Below are positions 41,976-50,784 of a DNA stretch of 64,000 nt, piece by piece. The notes under the pieces were generated by a model. That model was not told where the DNA came from. It was given only the letters and a program-made list of their open reading frames with translations, and searched no databases. This DNA is from Pseudomonas baltica (GTDB taxonomy: Bacteria > Pseudomonadota > Gammaproteobacteria > Pseudomonadales > Pseudomonadaceae). Location: assembly GCF_031880315.1 (NCBI RefSeq), contig NZ_CP134771.1, positions 372,001 through 436,000 of the forward strand, in the 5' to 3' direction. A program made the translations under genes and the position numbers. Within the stretch, counting starts at the first letter, position 1; every line of letters begins with the position of its first letter.

Positions 41976-44186
41976 ATGAAACACCCTGTTGCGATGGCGC
42001 CCGGCGCCCTGATGGCGTCACAGTTGGAGATTATCGGGGGCACGCCCTCTCGCTACAGGAGCGCTGCGTGCGCCGCCGGGGTATTGATGCTGGCGCTGGG
42101 GCAACCCGTGTGGGCTGCGGACACGCTCGAGATCGGCGCGGTGAATATCGACAGCACCACCGAGCAGACCGCCACCGAGAAAAGTCAGGTCAGCTACCAG
42201 GCTGTCAGCTCCACCGTGGCTACCCGCACCGAAACCCCGCTGATCGAAACGCCGCAGTCGGTCAACGTCGTCACCCATCGGGTGATCGAAGACCGCGCCC
42301 CGCAAAGCCTGGACGAGGCCATCAACGCGGTCAGCGGCGTCAAACAGGGCAACACCCTGGGCGGCACTCAGGACGCGATCATCAAGCGTGGCTTTGGTAC
42401 CAACCGCGACAACTCGATCATGCGTGACGGCATGCAATCGGTGAACGCGCGCAACTTCACCCCCACCACCGAACGCGTCGAAGTGCTCAAGGGCCCGGCG
42501 TCCATGCTCTACGGCGTTCAGGACCCGGGTGGCGTGATCAACGTGGTGACCAAGAAGCCACAACTGACCCAGGCCAATTCCATCTCTGCCTGGGACACCA
42601 GCTTCGGCGGCGGCGGCGCGCAGATCGACAGTACCGGGCCGCTGGGCAACACCGGCCTGGCCTATCGTTTTATCTATGACAAGCAACAATACGATTACTG
42701 GCGCAACTTCGGCAGCACCGATCAGGAAGTGATCGCGCCGTCGTTGTCGTGGTTCGGTGAAGACACCACTCTTACCGCCGCCTACGAGCACATGGAGTAT
42801 TCGGTGCCGTTCGACCGCGGCACGCAGATCAACACCACCACCGGCAAGGTCCTCGACATCCCCCGCTCGCGGCGCCTGGACGAGCACTTCAACATCACTA
42901 CCGGGCGCTCGGACGCCTTCAACCTCAACGCCGAGCATCGCCTCAACGACGACTGGACCCTGCGCGCCGCGTATGGCTACAGCCGCAACTATTACAATGA
43001 CCATCAGCAGCGTTACATCTCGGGCAACTTCGTCACCGGCACCATCGTGCGCCGCGGCGACGCCACCCGCGATGCCTTGCAGACCGCTCACACCGCCACC
43101 GTCAATGCGCTGGGCAATGTCGAGTTCGCCGGCATGCGTCACGAGCTGCTGGTGGGTGTCGACTACATGAAGAACGACCGCACCCTGGGCGACCTGATGC
43201 GCAGCGCCAACGAGAGCTCTTTCAACTACAACGATCCGGTGTACGGCAACGTGCCGGTGCCGAGCACCGTCAGCGCCAAGGACAGCGACCAGACCGACAA
43301 TCTCAAAACCCACGCGCTCTTCGTACAAGACAACCTGCACCTCAACGACCAGTGGATCCTGCAGGCCGGCCTGCGCTACGACTCATTCACCGAATACACC
43401 GGCAAGGGCCGGCCCTTCATCGTCGGTTCCGATCAAGATCGCAGCAAGCTGGTACCGCGCCTGGGCCTAGTGTACCTGATCCGCCCGGACTGGTCGGTGT
43501 ATGGCAGCTACACCAAGTCGTTCCGGCCTAACACCTCGATCGCCACGCCGATCGGCGACTTGCCGCCCGAGGAAGGCACGTCCTACGAGGTGGGCACCAA
43601 GTTCCAGAACGACAAGGTCACCGCCACCCTGGCGGTGTTCAATATCGTCAAAAAGAACGTTCAGACTAGCGAAACCTGCGGCCCCGAGACTTGCACCCGG
43701 GTCGGCGGCGAAGCGCGCTCGCGCGGTGTCGAACTGGACGTCACCGGCCAGCTCAGCGCCGCCTGGAGCGTGACCGGCAGCTATGCCTACACCGACACCG
43801 AATGGACCGAAGACCCGATCCTCAAGGGCACCCCGCTGGACGGCGTGTCGAAAAACACCGCCGCGCTGTACCTGACCCGCGACTTCGGACAGGTCGGCAT
43901 CGGCAATCTGCGCGCAGGCTTCGGCGGGCGTTACATGAGCAAATGGGGGGTCAACGACGGCGCAACGGGCGCAGCCAACCACGAGTACTACCTGCCTGAA
44001 GCCAAGGTCGCCGATGCCTTCGTCGCCTATAAGCTCAAGGTCGAGCACAAGGATGTAACCCTGCAGCTCAACGTCAAGAATCTCTTCGACGAAACCTACT
44101 ACGTCAGCAGCAGCGGCCTTGGCTCGCCCGCCATCGTGATCGGCGAACCGCGCCAGGTCATCGGCAAAGTGACCGTGGCCTTCTGA
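41976..44186 (+). CDS. TonB-dependent siderophore receptor without STN domain
   Basis: Outer-membrane receptor of 736 aa. A long signal region has its hydrophobic core at AACAAGVLMLALGQPVWA before ADTLEIGAVNI (TonB-box region). Plug: SLDEAINAVSGVKQGN, RGFGTNRDNSIMRDGMQSV, VLKGPASMLYGVQDPGGVINVVTKKP. Barrel end: IGEPRQVIGKVTVAF. The STN domain of its neighbour is missing, so it imports but does not signal. The first half of the signal region is odd: a REP element (42034-42060) is read in frame as IGGTPSRYRS. The start at 41976 gives a 35-residue lead before the core; its true start may differ. Followed directly by two PstS-like genes. Confidence 0.93.
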   Translation: MKHPVAMAPGALMASQLEIIGGTPSRYRSAACAAGVLMLALGQPVWAADTLEIGAVNIDSTTEQTATEKSQVSYQAVSSTVATRTETPLIETPQSVNVVTHRVIEDRAPQSLDEAINAVSGVKQGNTLGGTQDAIIKRGFGTNRDNSIMRDGMQSVNARNFTPTTERVEVLKGPASMLYGVQDPGGVINVVTKKPQLTQANSISAWDTSFGGGGAQIDSTGPLGNTGLAYRFIYDKQQYDYWRNFGSTDQEVIAPSLSWFGEDTTLTAAYEHMEYSVPFDRGTQINTTTGKVLDIPRSRRLDEHFNITTGRSDAFNLNAEHRLNDDWTLRAAYGYSRNYYNDHQQRYISGNFVTGTIVRRGDATRDALQTAHTATVNALGNVEFAGMRHELLVGVDYMKNDRTLGDLMRSANESSFNYNDPVYGNVPVPSTVSAKDSDQTDNLKTHALFVQDNLHLNDQWILQAGLRYDSFTEYTGKGRPFIVGSDQDRSKLVPRLGLVYLIRPDWSVYGSYTKSFRPNTSIATPIGDLPPEEGTSYEVGTKFQNDKVTATLAVFNIVKKNVQTSETCGPETCTRVGGEARSRGVELDVTGQLSAAWSVTGSYAYTDTEWTEDPILKGTPLDGVSKNTAALYLTRDFGQVGIGNLRAGFGGRYMSKWGVNDGATGAANHEYYLPEAKVADAFVAYKLKVEHKDVTLQLNVKNLFDETYYVSSSGLGSPAIVIGEPRQVIGKVTVAF
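42034..42060. repeat. REP element (family 2) lying inside a coding region
   Basis: TCGGGGGCACGCCCTCTCGC then TACAGGA, the same palindrome family as at 10606 and 46313. It lies within the signal-peptide coding part of the second TonB receptor and keeps the frame open. Confidence 0.75.
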
Positions 44187-44212
44187 TGCCTGCCTATTTG
44201 AAAGGACCCTGC

Positions 44213-45259
44213 ATGCCCGTTACCCTGCTGCGCGCACTGGCCTTGGCCACGGGCGCCCTGCTCGCCGGCCACGCCAGTGCGGCTAGGCCACCCGTGCTCG
44301 ATGCCGGATTGAGCGACTACCAGCCACAAAGCCTGAGCCCCACGGCAGGCGCCTCGTATCTGGACGCCACAGGTGCCATCCGCATTGGCGGCGCCGAACA
44401 CGTGAACTACATCGTCGAGCGCTTCAACACGGCGCTGGCCACGGCGCATCCGGGCTGGCGTTTCGTCAACGAATCCAAGGGCACCACCAGTGCCGTGCCA
44501 TTGCTGACCCACGGCGTAACGCTGTTCGGTGCCATGGGCCGTGGCATCAATGAGCTGGAAACCAGCGCCTACCGCAAGATCGTCGGCACCGCGCCGCTGG
44601 AAATCCGTATCGCCTATGCAGCCAACGACACCTCCCAGCACCTGGCCACGTCGCTGGCGGTGTATGTCAACCGTGCCAACCCGCTGGCTCAGCTCAGCGC
44701 GCTGCAGGTGACCCGCGCCTTGAGCGTCGGCAACCCTGAGGGCGACCTGTCGACCTGGGGCCAACTGGGCCTCGCGGGCGAATGGCGCCTGCGCCGCATT
44801 CATCCATACGGCACGCCTGAATTCACCGGCTTCGGTACCTACATGCAGGCCGCCCACCTGCGGGGCCGGCCGTTGACTCCGGGCTATGAGGCCTATGGCA
44901 ACACCGAGGCAATCCTCGAACGCCTGGCCGCCGACCCCGCCGGCCTGGCCGTGGCCGCCATCGGCCTGGAGAACGCGCACATCAAGCAACTGCCGATCGC
45001 TGACGCCAGTGGCGCGCTGACCACCGGCACCCCGGCGCAAGTGCGCGACGGCCGATACCCTTATGGCCGTTACTTGTATCTGTACCTGCGCCGCGAACCC
45101 GGCAAGGCCATCGACCCGGCGGCCCGTGAATACCTGCGTTTTGTGCTGTCGCGTCAAGGCCAGCAGATCATCGCCGCCCAGCCCAAGGGGTATTTCCCGT
45201 TGAGCGCAGCGGATGCCCGTGCCGAATTGGCCAAACTGGATGAGGTAGCACCGCAATGA
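44213..45259 (+). CDS. PstS-like periplasmic phosphate-family binding protein, copy 1
   Basis: Periplasmic protein of 348 aa of the PstS (PBP_like) superfamily. Signal peptide ends HASA before ARPPVLDAG. Landmarks: IRIGGAEHVNYIVERFNTALATAHPGWRF, ESKGTTSAVPLLTHGVTLFGAMGR, LAVYVNRANPLAQLS, and TWGQLGLAGEWRLRRIHPYG. The glycine- and Ser-rich loop differs from canonical PstS phosphate ligands. AAAGGA precedes the ATG, 26 bp after the receptor stop. It overlaps copy 2 by four bases. No pstCAB genes follow; partner is probably the TonB receptor rather than a phosphate pump. Function is not known. Confidence 0.85.
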   Translation: MPVTLLRALALATGALLAGHASAARPPVLDAGLSDYQPQSLSPTAGASYLDATGAIRIGGAEHVNYIVERFNTALATAHPGWRFVNESKGTTSAVPLLTHGVTLFGAMGRGINELETSAYRKIVGTAPLEIRIAYAANDTSQHLATSLAVYVNRANPLAQLSALQVTRALSVGNPEGDLSTWGQLGLAGEWRLRRIHPYGTPEFTGFGTYMQAAHLRGRPLTPGYEAYGNTEAILERLAADPAGLAVAAIGLENAHIKQLPIADASGALTTGTPAQVRDGRYPYGRYLYLYLRREPGKAIDPAAREYLRFVLSRQGQQIIAAQPKGYFPLSAADARAELAKLDEVAPQ

Positions 45260-46308
45260 TGGGCCCTGCATTGATCAAATCGACCCGACGCGCCGCCGCC
45301 CGCTTCGCCTTGCTGGCGCCCCTGCTGATCGCCGCGCCACTGGGCGCAGGTGCGGCGCACGCTGAAGACTTTCGCGTACCCGCCAAAGCAAGCTACGTGA
45401 CCCGCGACGGCGCCATCGCCATTATCGGCAACGACGGTATGCAGCCGCTGATCGAGCAGCTCGATGCGCTGTTCATCCAGCAGCACCCGGGATTGCGTTT
45501 TGCCGTGCGCGGCGAAGGCTCCTCAGTCGGCCTGCCGGCCCTGACCGCAGGCGCCACGGCAATCGCGCCGCTGTCGCGGGAACCCTGGCTGGGCGATATG
45601 CACGGCTATGAGCAGGTGTTCGGGCGCAAGCCGCTGGACATCCGCATCGGCTATTCCGGCTGGGGCCCGCGGGACAGCGGCAAGACGCCACCGGCCGTGT
45701 ATGTGCACCCGGACAACCCCTTGGCGCAGTTGAGCCTGCAGCAGCTGGCGCAGGTGGTGACCGCCGGGCAGGCAGCAGGCGATATCAACACCTGGGGCCA
45801 GTTGGGGCTGACCGGCGACTGGGCGGCGCGGCGCATCCATGTGTACGGCCTGCGCGACGATGGCGGATTTGCCACCAATCAGCGGATGGATCGCTTTGGC
45901 GGCTTGCCGTTCAGCGTCCACTACGAGGCATTGGACAGCGTCGCCCAGGTGCTCAAGGCAGTGGCCGGCGACAGTCATGGCATCGCCCTGACCGGCTGGG
46001 CCAGCACCGGCAAACTCGCGCCGGGCTTGCGTTTGGTGGCGTTGAGCACGGCCCCGGGACAGGCGGCCCATGGCCCGGCCTATGACGAGGTGGCCAGCGG
46101 CGCCTATCCGTTGTCGTCGTACTTGCACTTGTTCGTCAATGCCACGCCGGGGCAGCCGCTGGAGCCGTTTATCAAGGCGTACCTGCAAGTGGCGTTGAGC
46201 GACGAGGGTCAAGCGCTGGTGAGGGCTCAGCGTGATACCGCCGAGGGGTATGTGCCGTTGAGTGCCGAGGAGCTGGCGACAGAGCGCGAGAAGCTGAAGG
46301 GGTTGTAG
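45256..46308 (+). CDS. PstS-like periplasmic phosphate-family binding protein, copy 2
   Basis: Paralogue of the preceding protein, 350 aa, signal peptide ending GAAHA before EDFRVP. Corresponding blocks: IAIIGNDGMQPLIEQLDALFIQQHPGLRF, RGEGSSVGLPALTAGATAIAPLSREP, PAVYVHPDNPLAQLS, TWGQLGLTGDWAARRIHVYG. The start codon overlaps the copy 1 stop (ATGA). Ends near the 28-bp palindrome at 46313. Like copy 1, it lacks any linked permease or ATPase. Together the pair may carry a ligand from the TonB receptor across the periplasm. Confidence 0.85.
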   Translation: MMGPALIKSTRRAAARFALLAPLLIAAPLGAGAAHAEDFRVPAKASYVTRDGAIAIIGNDGMQPLIEQLDALFIQQHPGLRFAVRGEGSSVGLPALTAGATAIAPLSREPWLGDMHGYEQVFGRKPLDIRIGYSGWGPRDSGKTPPAVYVHPDNPLAQLSLQQLAQVVTAGQAAGDINTWGQLGLTGDWAARRIHVYGLRDDGGFATNQRMDRFGGLPFSVHYEALDSVAQVLKAVAGDSHGIALTGWASTGKLAPGLRLVALSTAPGQAAHGPAYDEVASGAYPLSSYLHLFVNATPGQPLEPFIKAYLQVALSDEGQALVRAQRDTAEGYVPLSAEELATEREKLKGL

Positions 46309-46312
46309 CCCT

Positions 46313-46340
46313 GCAGCGAGGGGGCATGCCCCCTCGCTGC
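46313..46340. repeat. Perfect 28-bp palindrome of REP family 2 between convergent genes
   Basis: GCAGCGAGGGGGCA and its exact reverse complement TGCCCCCTCGCTGC follow one another without spacer. It lies between the PstS-like operon and the Old Yellow Enzyme gene, where it can form a strong hairpin in both transcripts and may act as a bidirectional terminator. Confidence 0.9.
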
Positions 46341-46357
46341 ATTGAGGTGCCGGGTTA

Positions 46358-47479
46358 CTAAGCCAGTTCGCCCAGATCGGCAGCATTGAAAGGCTTGAGG
46401 CTCTCACGGTCGCCATCTCGGACCTTGGCGACCCAGCGCGGATCGCTGAGCAACGCGCGGCCAACGGCGATCAGGTCGAATTCGTCCTTTTCCATACGCT
46501 TGACCAGCTTGTCGAGACTGGTCGGCTGCGAGCTCTCCCCGCCAAACGCGGCCATGAAGTCTCCGGACAACCCCACCGAACCCACGCTGATGGTCGCCGC
46601 ACCGGTGAGCTTTTTCGCCCAACCGGCGAAGTTCAGCCCTTCTTCACCGTCCAGCTCCGGAAATTCCGCTTCCCAGAAGCGTCGCTGCGAGCAATGCAGA
46701 ATATCCACCCCGGCTTCGACCAGAGGCACCAGCCAGTCGGTCATGGCCTGCGGTGTGGTGGCCAGGCGTGCGGCGTAGTCCTGCTGCTTCCATTGGCTCA
46801 GGCGCAGGATGATCGGGAAGTCCTCGCCCACCGCGGCACGCGTGGCCTTGACCACCTCGGCGGCAAACCGCGAGCGCTCCTTGATGGTTGCGCCGTTGAA
46901 ATGATCGGTGCGCTGGTTGGTGCCGCCCCAGAAGAACTGGTCGATCAGGTAACCGTGGGCACCGTGGATTTCAACGGTATCGAAACCCAGGCGCTGCGCA
47001 TCGGCAGCAGCTTTGGCGTAGGCGGCGATGGTGTCGGCGATGTCTTCGTCAGTCATGGCGGCGCCACGCGGAGTATTCGGGGCCACCAGGCCTGACGGGC
47101 TTTCGATGCCGTGCGACGGGGTCCAGTCGGTGAGGAAGCTGGCCACCGCGCCGACGTGCCAGATCTGCGGGGCCATCTTGCCGCCAACCGCATGCACCTC
47201 GTCGATCACCTGCTGCCAACCGGCCAGGGCCGCTTCGCCGTGGAAAAACGGAATGCCAGGGTCGTTACGCGAAGCTGGACGATCAATGACCGTACCTTCA
47301 GACAGTATCAAGCCGACGTCGCTTTCGGCACGACGGCGGTAATAGGCGGCGATGTTGGCATCCGGCACGCCTTCGGGGGCGAACGAACGCGTCATCGGCG
47401 CCATGACGATGCGGTTCTTCAGGGTCAGCGACTTGAGCGTGAAAGGCTTGAACAACGGATCGAGGCTGGATTGGCTCAC
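46358..47479 (-). CDS. Old Yellow Enzyme family NADH:flavin oxidoreductase (NemA-like)
   Basis: FMN-dependent ene-reductase of 373 aa that reduces electrophilic alkenes, quinones or nitro compounds. Family blocks: FKPFTLKSLTLKNRIVMAPMTR, GLILSEGTVIDRPASRN, APQIWHVGAV, and the active-site pair in VEIHGAHGYLIDQFFWGGTNQRTDHFNG (His/His rather than His/Asn). The C-terminus has LIAVGRALLSDPRWV, the FMN phosphate site. Start is the GTG at 47479, with GGAG nine bases upstream. Divergent from the HxlR regulator, which probably controls it in response to an electrophile. Confidence 0.92.
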   Translation of the reverse strand: MSQSSLDPLFKPFTLKSLTLKNRIVMAPMTRSFAPEGVPDANIAAYYRRRAESDVGLILSEGTVIDRPASRNDPGIPFFHGEAALAGWQQVIDEVHAVGGKMAPQIWHVGAVASFLTDWTPSHGIESPSGLVAPNTPRGAAMTDEDIADTIAAYAKAAADAQRLGFDTVEIHGAHGYLIDQFFWGGTNQRTDHFNGATIKERSRFAAEVVKATRAAVGEDFPIILRLSQWKQQDYAARLATTPQAMTDWLVPLVEAGVDILHCSQRRFWEAEFPELDGEEGLNFAGWAKKLTGAATISVGSVGLSGDFMAAFGGESSQPTSLDKLVKRMEKDEFDLIAVGRALLSDPRWVAKVRDGDRESLKPFNAADLGELA

Positions 47480-47521
47480 GGTTGAAAGCTCCAGTGGAAA
47501 TGAACGCCCATAGTATAAGAT

Positions 47522-47565
47522 GTATACCTGATATCAATCAGGCACCGAAAAGCTATCAGGTATAC
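47522..47565. promoter_or_regulatory. Inverted-repeat operator between the OYE and HxlR genes
   Basis: GTATACCTGATA at 47522-47533 and TATCAGGTATAC at 47554-47565 form a perfect 12-bp inverted repeat. Between them, ATCAGG at 47537-47542 repeats the inner half-site. This strongly fits a dimer-binding operator for the divergent HxlR regulator controlling both promoters. Confidence 0.85.
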
Positions 47566-47580
47566 CCGAGGAAACCCGTC

Positions 47581-47976
47581 ATGCCCGCCGATCAAAATGA
47601 ACACGTCGAACGCAAGGTGTTTCGCGCCGATTGCTCCAGCCGCTTGCTGCTGGAGCAGATCGCCGATAAGTGGTCGGTCCTGATCCTCGCGGCGCTGTGC
47701 CCGCAGCCCTTGCGGTTCAACGAAGTCCGCCGACGACTCGATGGCATCACACAGAAGGCCCTGACCCAGGCCCTGCGGCGCCTGGAGCGCAGCGGGATCG
47801 TCGCGCGGCGAGTGATTCCCAGCTCGCAGGTCGCGGTGGAGTACAGCATCACGCCACTGGGCCGGACACTGGAAGAGCCGTTTCGGGCGTTGTATCACTG
47901 GACGGTGAATCATTCAGAGCAAGTGCTGCAGGCGCAGCAGGCGTTTGATGAGCGGGTGCTGGAAACCACTGACTGA
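47581..47976 (+). CDS. HxlR family transcriptional regulator
   Basis: MarR-like winged-helix protein of 131 aa. The HxlR pattern is VFRADCSSRLLLEQIADKWSVLILAALCPQPLRFNEVRRRLDGITQKALTQALRRLERSG with the recognition helix at ITQKALTQALR and wing near SSQVAVEYSITPLG. The N-terminal Cys in RADCSS sits at the position of the redox Cys of electrophile-sensing family members. GAGGAA lies eight bases before the ATG at 47581; the longer open frame upstream runs through the operator, so it is rejected. Divergent from the ene-reductase. Confidence 0.92.
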   Translation: MPADQNEHVERKVFRADCSSRLLLEQIADKWSVLILAALCPQPLRFNEVRRRLDGITQKALTQALRRLERSGIVARRVIPSSQVAVEYSITPLGRTLEEPFRALYHWTVNHSEQVLQAQQAFDERVLETTD

Positions 47977-47986
47977 ACCCGACGCT

Positions 47987-48073
47987 TGTAGCGAGGGGGC
48001 TTGCCGCCGATCCGATCCCCCAGATACCCCCGGGTGCCAGGCCGATTTCCGGGGGCAAGCCTGCGCGTTACAG
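47987..48073. repeat. REP family 2 inverted pair between convergent genes
   Basis: TGTAGCGAGGGGGCTTGCCG at one end and GGGGGCAAGCCTGCGCGTTA with CAGG at the other are inverted copies, with a GC-rich centre. It lies between the HxlR gene and the glutathione peroxidase gene stops. Confidence 0.8.
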
Positions 48074-48083
48074 GAGCGGGATC

Positions 48084-48626
48084 CTACTTGGCCAGCTCAG
48101 CCTCGATCGCCGCCAGCAGCTGCGGATCGTGGGCAGCGATGTCCGGAGTAAAGCGCCCGACCACGTCGCCGGTGCGGCTGATCAGAAATTTTTCGAAGTT
48201 CCACTGCACTTCCGGCACGGGACGTACCGGGATGCCCTTGCCAGTCAGACGTTCACGCCATGGCCCTTCGCCAACCGCGTCCGGTCTGGCCGCCGTGAGC
48301 GCCTGATACAGCGGATGCTTGTCTTCATCCACTACCGAGATCTTCGAGAACAACGGGAATTTAACGCCGTAGGTCAGGCTGCAGAAAGCCTTGATCTCGT
48401 CCTCGGTGCCGGGCTCTTGCGCCTTGAAGTCGTTAGCCGGGAAGCCAAGCACTTCCAGCCCTTGCGCATGTTTTTCCTCATAGAGCTTTTCGAGGCCTTC
48501 GTATTGCGCCGTCAGACCACACTTGGACGCCACATTGACCACCAGCAGTACCTTGCCGGCATAGGCTTGCAGGGTTTGTGGGGCGCCGTCGATGGTGGTC
48601 AAGGGGATGGTGTAAAGGTTGCTCAT
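48084..48626 (-). CDS. Glutathione peroxidase
   Basis: Thioredoxin-fold peroxidase of 180 aa. The peroxidatic Cys is C36 in NVASKCGLTAQYEGLEKLY, with the Gln/Trp partners in FPANDFKAQEP and VQWNFEKFLIS. It lacks the FPCNQF cysteine: the Pseudomonas-type FPANDF is used instead, and the second Cys is in EIKAFC (about residue 83). It detoxifies peroxides using a thiol donor, probably thioredoxin. The start at 48626 has GGAGC nearby; a longer frame is unsupported. It stands alone near the oxidative-stress type OYE locus. Confidence 0.9.
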   Translation of the reverse strand: MSNLYTIPLTTIDGAPQTLQAYAGKVLLVVNVASKCGLTAQYEGLEKLYEEKHAQGLEVLGFPANDFKAQEPGTEDEIKAFCSLTYGVKFPLFSKISVVDEDKHPLYQALTAARPDAVGEGPWRERLTGKGIPVRPVPEVQWNFEKFLISRTGDVVGRFTPDIAAHDPQLLAAIEAELAK

Positions 48627-48715
48627 GCTCAGCTCCAGAAGAGAAGTCGGGCAACCACTGTAATGACCACGGGCAGCCCCTACAATCAAATGTTCCCGCA
48701 CTGCCCCTCCTCACG

Positions 48716-49954
48716 TCAGGCCTGGCGCGGCTGATCGTCATCGCTGAGGCGCTGGGCATCATGCAACTCCATCGGGCTGCCGAGCAGAAAGCCCTGGATC
48801 CGATGCACGCCCAAGGCTCGCAAGGCATCCAGTTCACCGGTAGTTTCCACCCCTTCGGCGATCACCGTGCTGTCGGTTTCACGGGCGAAAGCGATCAGTG
48901 CCGACGCCATGGCGCGCAAGATTGGATCTTGATCGATGCCGCGGGTCAGACTCATGTCGAGCTTGATCATGTCGGGGGCCAGCTTGACGATATGGCGCAT
49001 GCTGGCGAAACCGGCGCCGGCATCGTCAATGGCCAGGCGCACACCCGCACGACGCAGGTTGACCAGCGCCGTTTGCAGGCGTTCGTAATCGGAGATGACC
49101 GCATGCTCGGTGATTTCCAACACGATGCGCCGCGCCGAATAACCGTGCAGCAACGGCGTCAGGCGGCCGCTGAAGATCAACTGCGGCGAGCAGTTGACAC
49201 TCACATAGATGTTATCAGGCAAGCGCGACAGCCCCAGCAGCGCCAACTCGATGGCCCGGCACTCGAGCTCGAGCCCCAGGCCGGCTTCCGTCGCGTCCTG
49301 AAACCACAGGTCCGGCGTGCGCGCGGTATCGCTGGTGAATCGCGACAGCGCCTCCCAGCCGCCGATGGCCAGGGTCCTGGCGTCGAAGATCGGCTGATAG
49401 ACGATCGAGGGTTGAAACTCCTGCAGCAGCGCGCTGATCCTGCGGTGCTTGATGGTCCGCTCGCTGACCGCCTTGAGGTCCAGCTCGAGCTGCTCGGTGA
49501 CCAGCTCGGCGAAGGCACGCATCACCTGCATGTCGCGGTCGCTCAAACTCTGGTCGGGGGCGAAGCCGAAGCAGCAAAAGGTGCCATACAAGTTGCCGTC
49601 ACTGAGGTAGATCGGCACGCTCATGTGCGAGCCGATCGGCAGTGCGGCGGTTTCCGGCAGGCTCATCGCCAACGGCACCTGGGAGGTGTCGGCGATCAGT
49701 TCGGGCAATGCGCCGTCGACGACGCGCTGGCAGTAGCCCACTTCCAGCGACAGCACATCGCCCTGCTTGATGGGCGAAATACCCTCGGCATCGACATGCA
49801 TGAACACCCGGTCGGCACTGCGAAAACGCGAAACGAAGGCGACATCCATGCCCAGATGCTTGCGCAGGGAGCGCAGGACCCGTTCGATATGACCGGAATC
49901 GGCATCGACGGTATCTTTTAGGCTGATCAGTTCGGCGAGTTGAACGGCTGACAT
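48716..49954 (-). CDS. GAF-EAL domain protein, probable c-di-GMP phosphodiesterase
   Basis: Cytoplasmic protein of 412 aa. An N-terminal GAF domain (about 20-160; YCQRVVDGALPELIAD, GSHMSVPIYLSDGNLYGTFCCFGF) is joined to an EAL domain. Catalytic pattern is largely kept: E201 in WEALSRF, Asn in VSVNCSPQL, Glu in VLEITEH, Asp-Asp in IDDAGAG, Lys in IKLDMSL, and Glu in IAEGVET; the QG motif is QGFLLG. Active hydrolysis of c-di-GMP is therefore likely, under control of GAF ligand. GGAGG lies before the ATG at 49954. Confidence 0.92.
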   Translation of the reverse strand: MSAVQLAELISLKDTVDADSGHIERVLRSLRKHLGMDVAFVSRFRSADRVFMHVDAEGISPIKQGDVLSLEVGYCQRVVDGALPELIADTSQVPLAMSLPETAALPIGSHMSVPIYLSDGNLYGTFCCFGFAPDQSLSDRDMQVMRAFAELVTEQLELDLKAVSERTIKHRRISALLQEFQPSIVYQPIFDARTLAIGGWEALSRFTSDTARTPDLWFQDATEAGLGLELECRAIELALLGLSRLPDNIYVSVNCSPQLIFSGRLTPLLHGYSARRIVLEITEHAVISDYERLQTALVNLRRAGVRLAIDDAGAGFASMRHIVKLAPDMIKLDMSLTRGIDQDPILRAMASALIAFARETDSTVIAEGVETTGELDALRALGVHRIQGFLLGSPMELHDAQRLSDDDQPRQA

Positions 49955-50214
49955 TCCATTGACCTCCAGTGGCCTGCGACTACAGATAAAACACGCGGGT
50001 ATAGGGGGAGCACTGCTCTCAGATTAGCAGTATTGTGTAACGCCGGCGAATCAACTGCCGAACGGCCGTCAATTATCTGACTAATGGCCACCCCGTCGAT
50101 ATGCGAAGGATTTCGGCCGGGTAATGGATAAAAACAGTGACCTGCCTCGTGCTAGCGCGAATGCATGCCTACACTCAGGGCTGAGTCTATTGGTACACCG
50201 GATAAGGGATGTCT

Positions 50215-50679
50215 ATGAAACGACTAGCAGCGACGGGACTCTGCTGCATTCTGGCAGGCTGTAACACAGGTCAATTTACCGAGGGGCAAAGCAGCAACTT
50301 TCCGGTTCAGGTCACGCAGATGAACGCGTCGGTCGACAGCGCGACCGACAGCGTCGATGTTGCGGTGGCGGTCAAGAACGCTTCGGCGGTGGCAATCCGC
50401 TCCATCACACTGGTCATCACGCCTTACGATGTCGCTGGCAAACGCACCTCGGCGCCCGGTGGCGAAGTCACCTTCAGTGCGCCGCTCAAGTCCGGCGACA
50501 GTATCGGTCCGCAAACTTTCAACCATGTGTGGCAGGGCTCCGATGTACGCTGCATCGAGGTCAGGCTGATCAAGGTCACGCTGATGGACTACTCCATGTC
50601 GAGCATCAACGGCCATGCGGCCAATAACTTGGTGGCCAATAACAGCCGGCGTGAATGCCATAGCAGTGGCGACGACTGA
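50215..50679 (+). CDS. Small predicted lipoprotein of unknown function
   Basis: A 154-aa protein whose first residues MKRLAATGLCCILAGCNTG form a lipoprotein signal with lipobox LAGC. The mature part looks like a single beta-sandwich domain (VTQMNASVDSATDSVDVAVAVKNAS, ITLVITPYDVAGKRTS) with a conserved Cys near VRCIEVRL and another in RRECHS. AAGGG seven bases before the ATG at 50215 favours this start over the ATG at 50209. Probably attached to the inner or outer membrane. No function known. The 260-bp gap upstream holds no other gene. Confidence 0.75.
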   Translation: MKRLAATGLCCILAGCNTGQFTEGQSSNFPVQVTQMNASVDSATDSVDVAVAVKNASAVAIRSITLVITPYDVAGKRTSAPGGEVTFSAPLKSGDSIGPQTFNHVWQGSDVRCIEVRLIKVTLMDYSMSSINGHAANNLVANNSRRECHSSGDD

Positions 50680-50784
50680 ATTGAGGCGTGTATCAACCAT
50701 GATACTCGCTGGATACTCGATTTCACTTGCCTGACACCGGGTGCAGCGATGAGCATCGCGCACCTTTTTCTACCTGTGTGAGTC

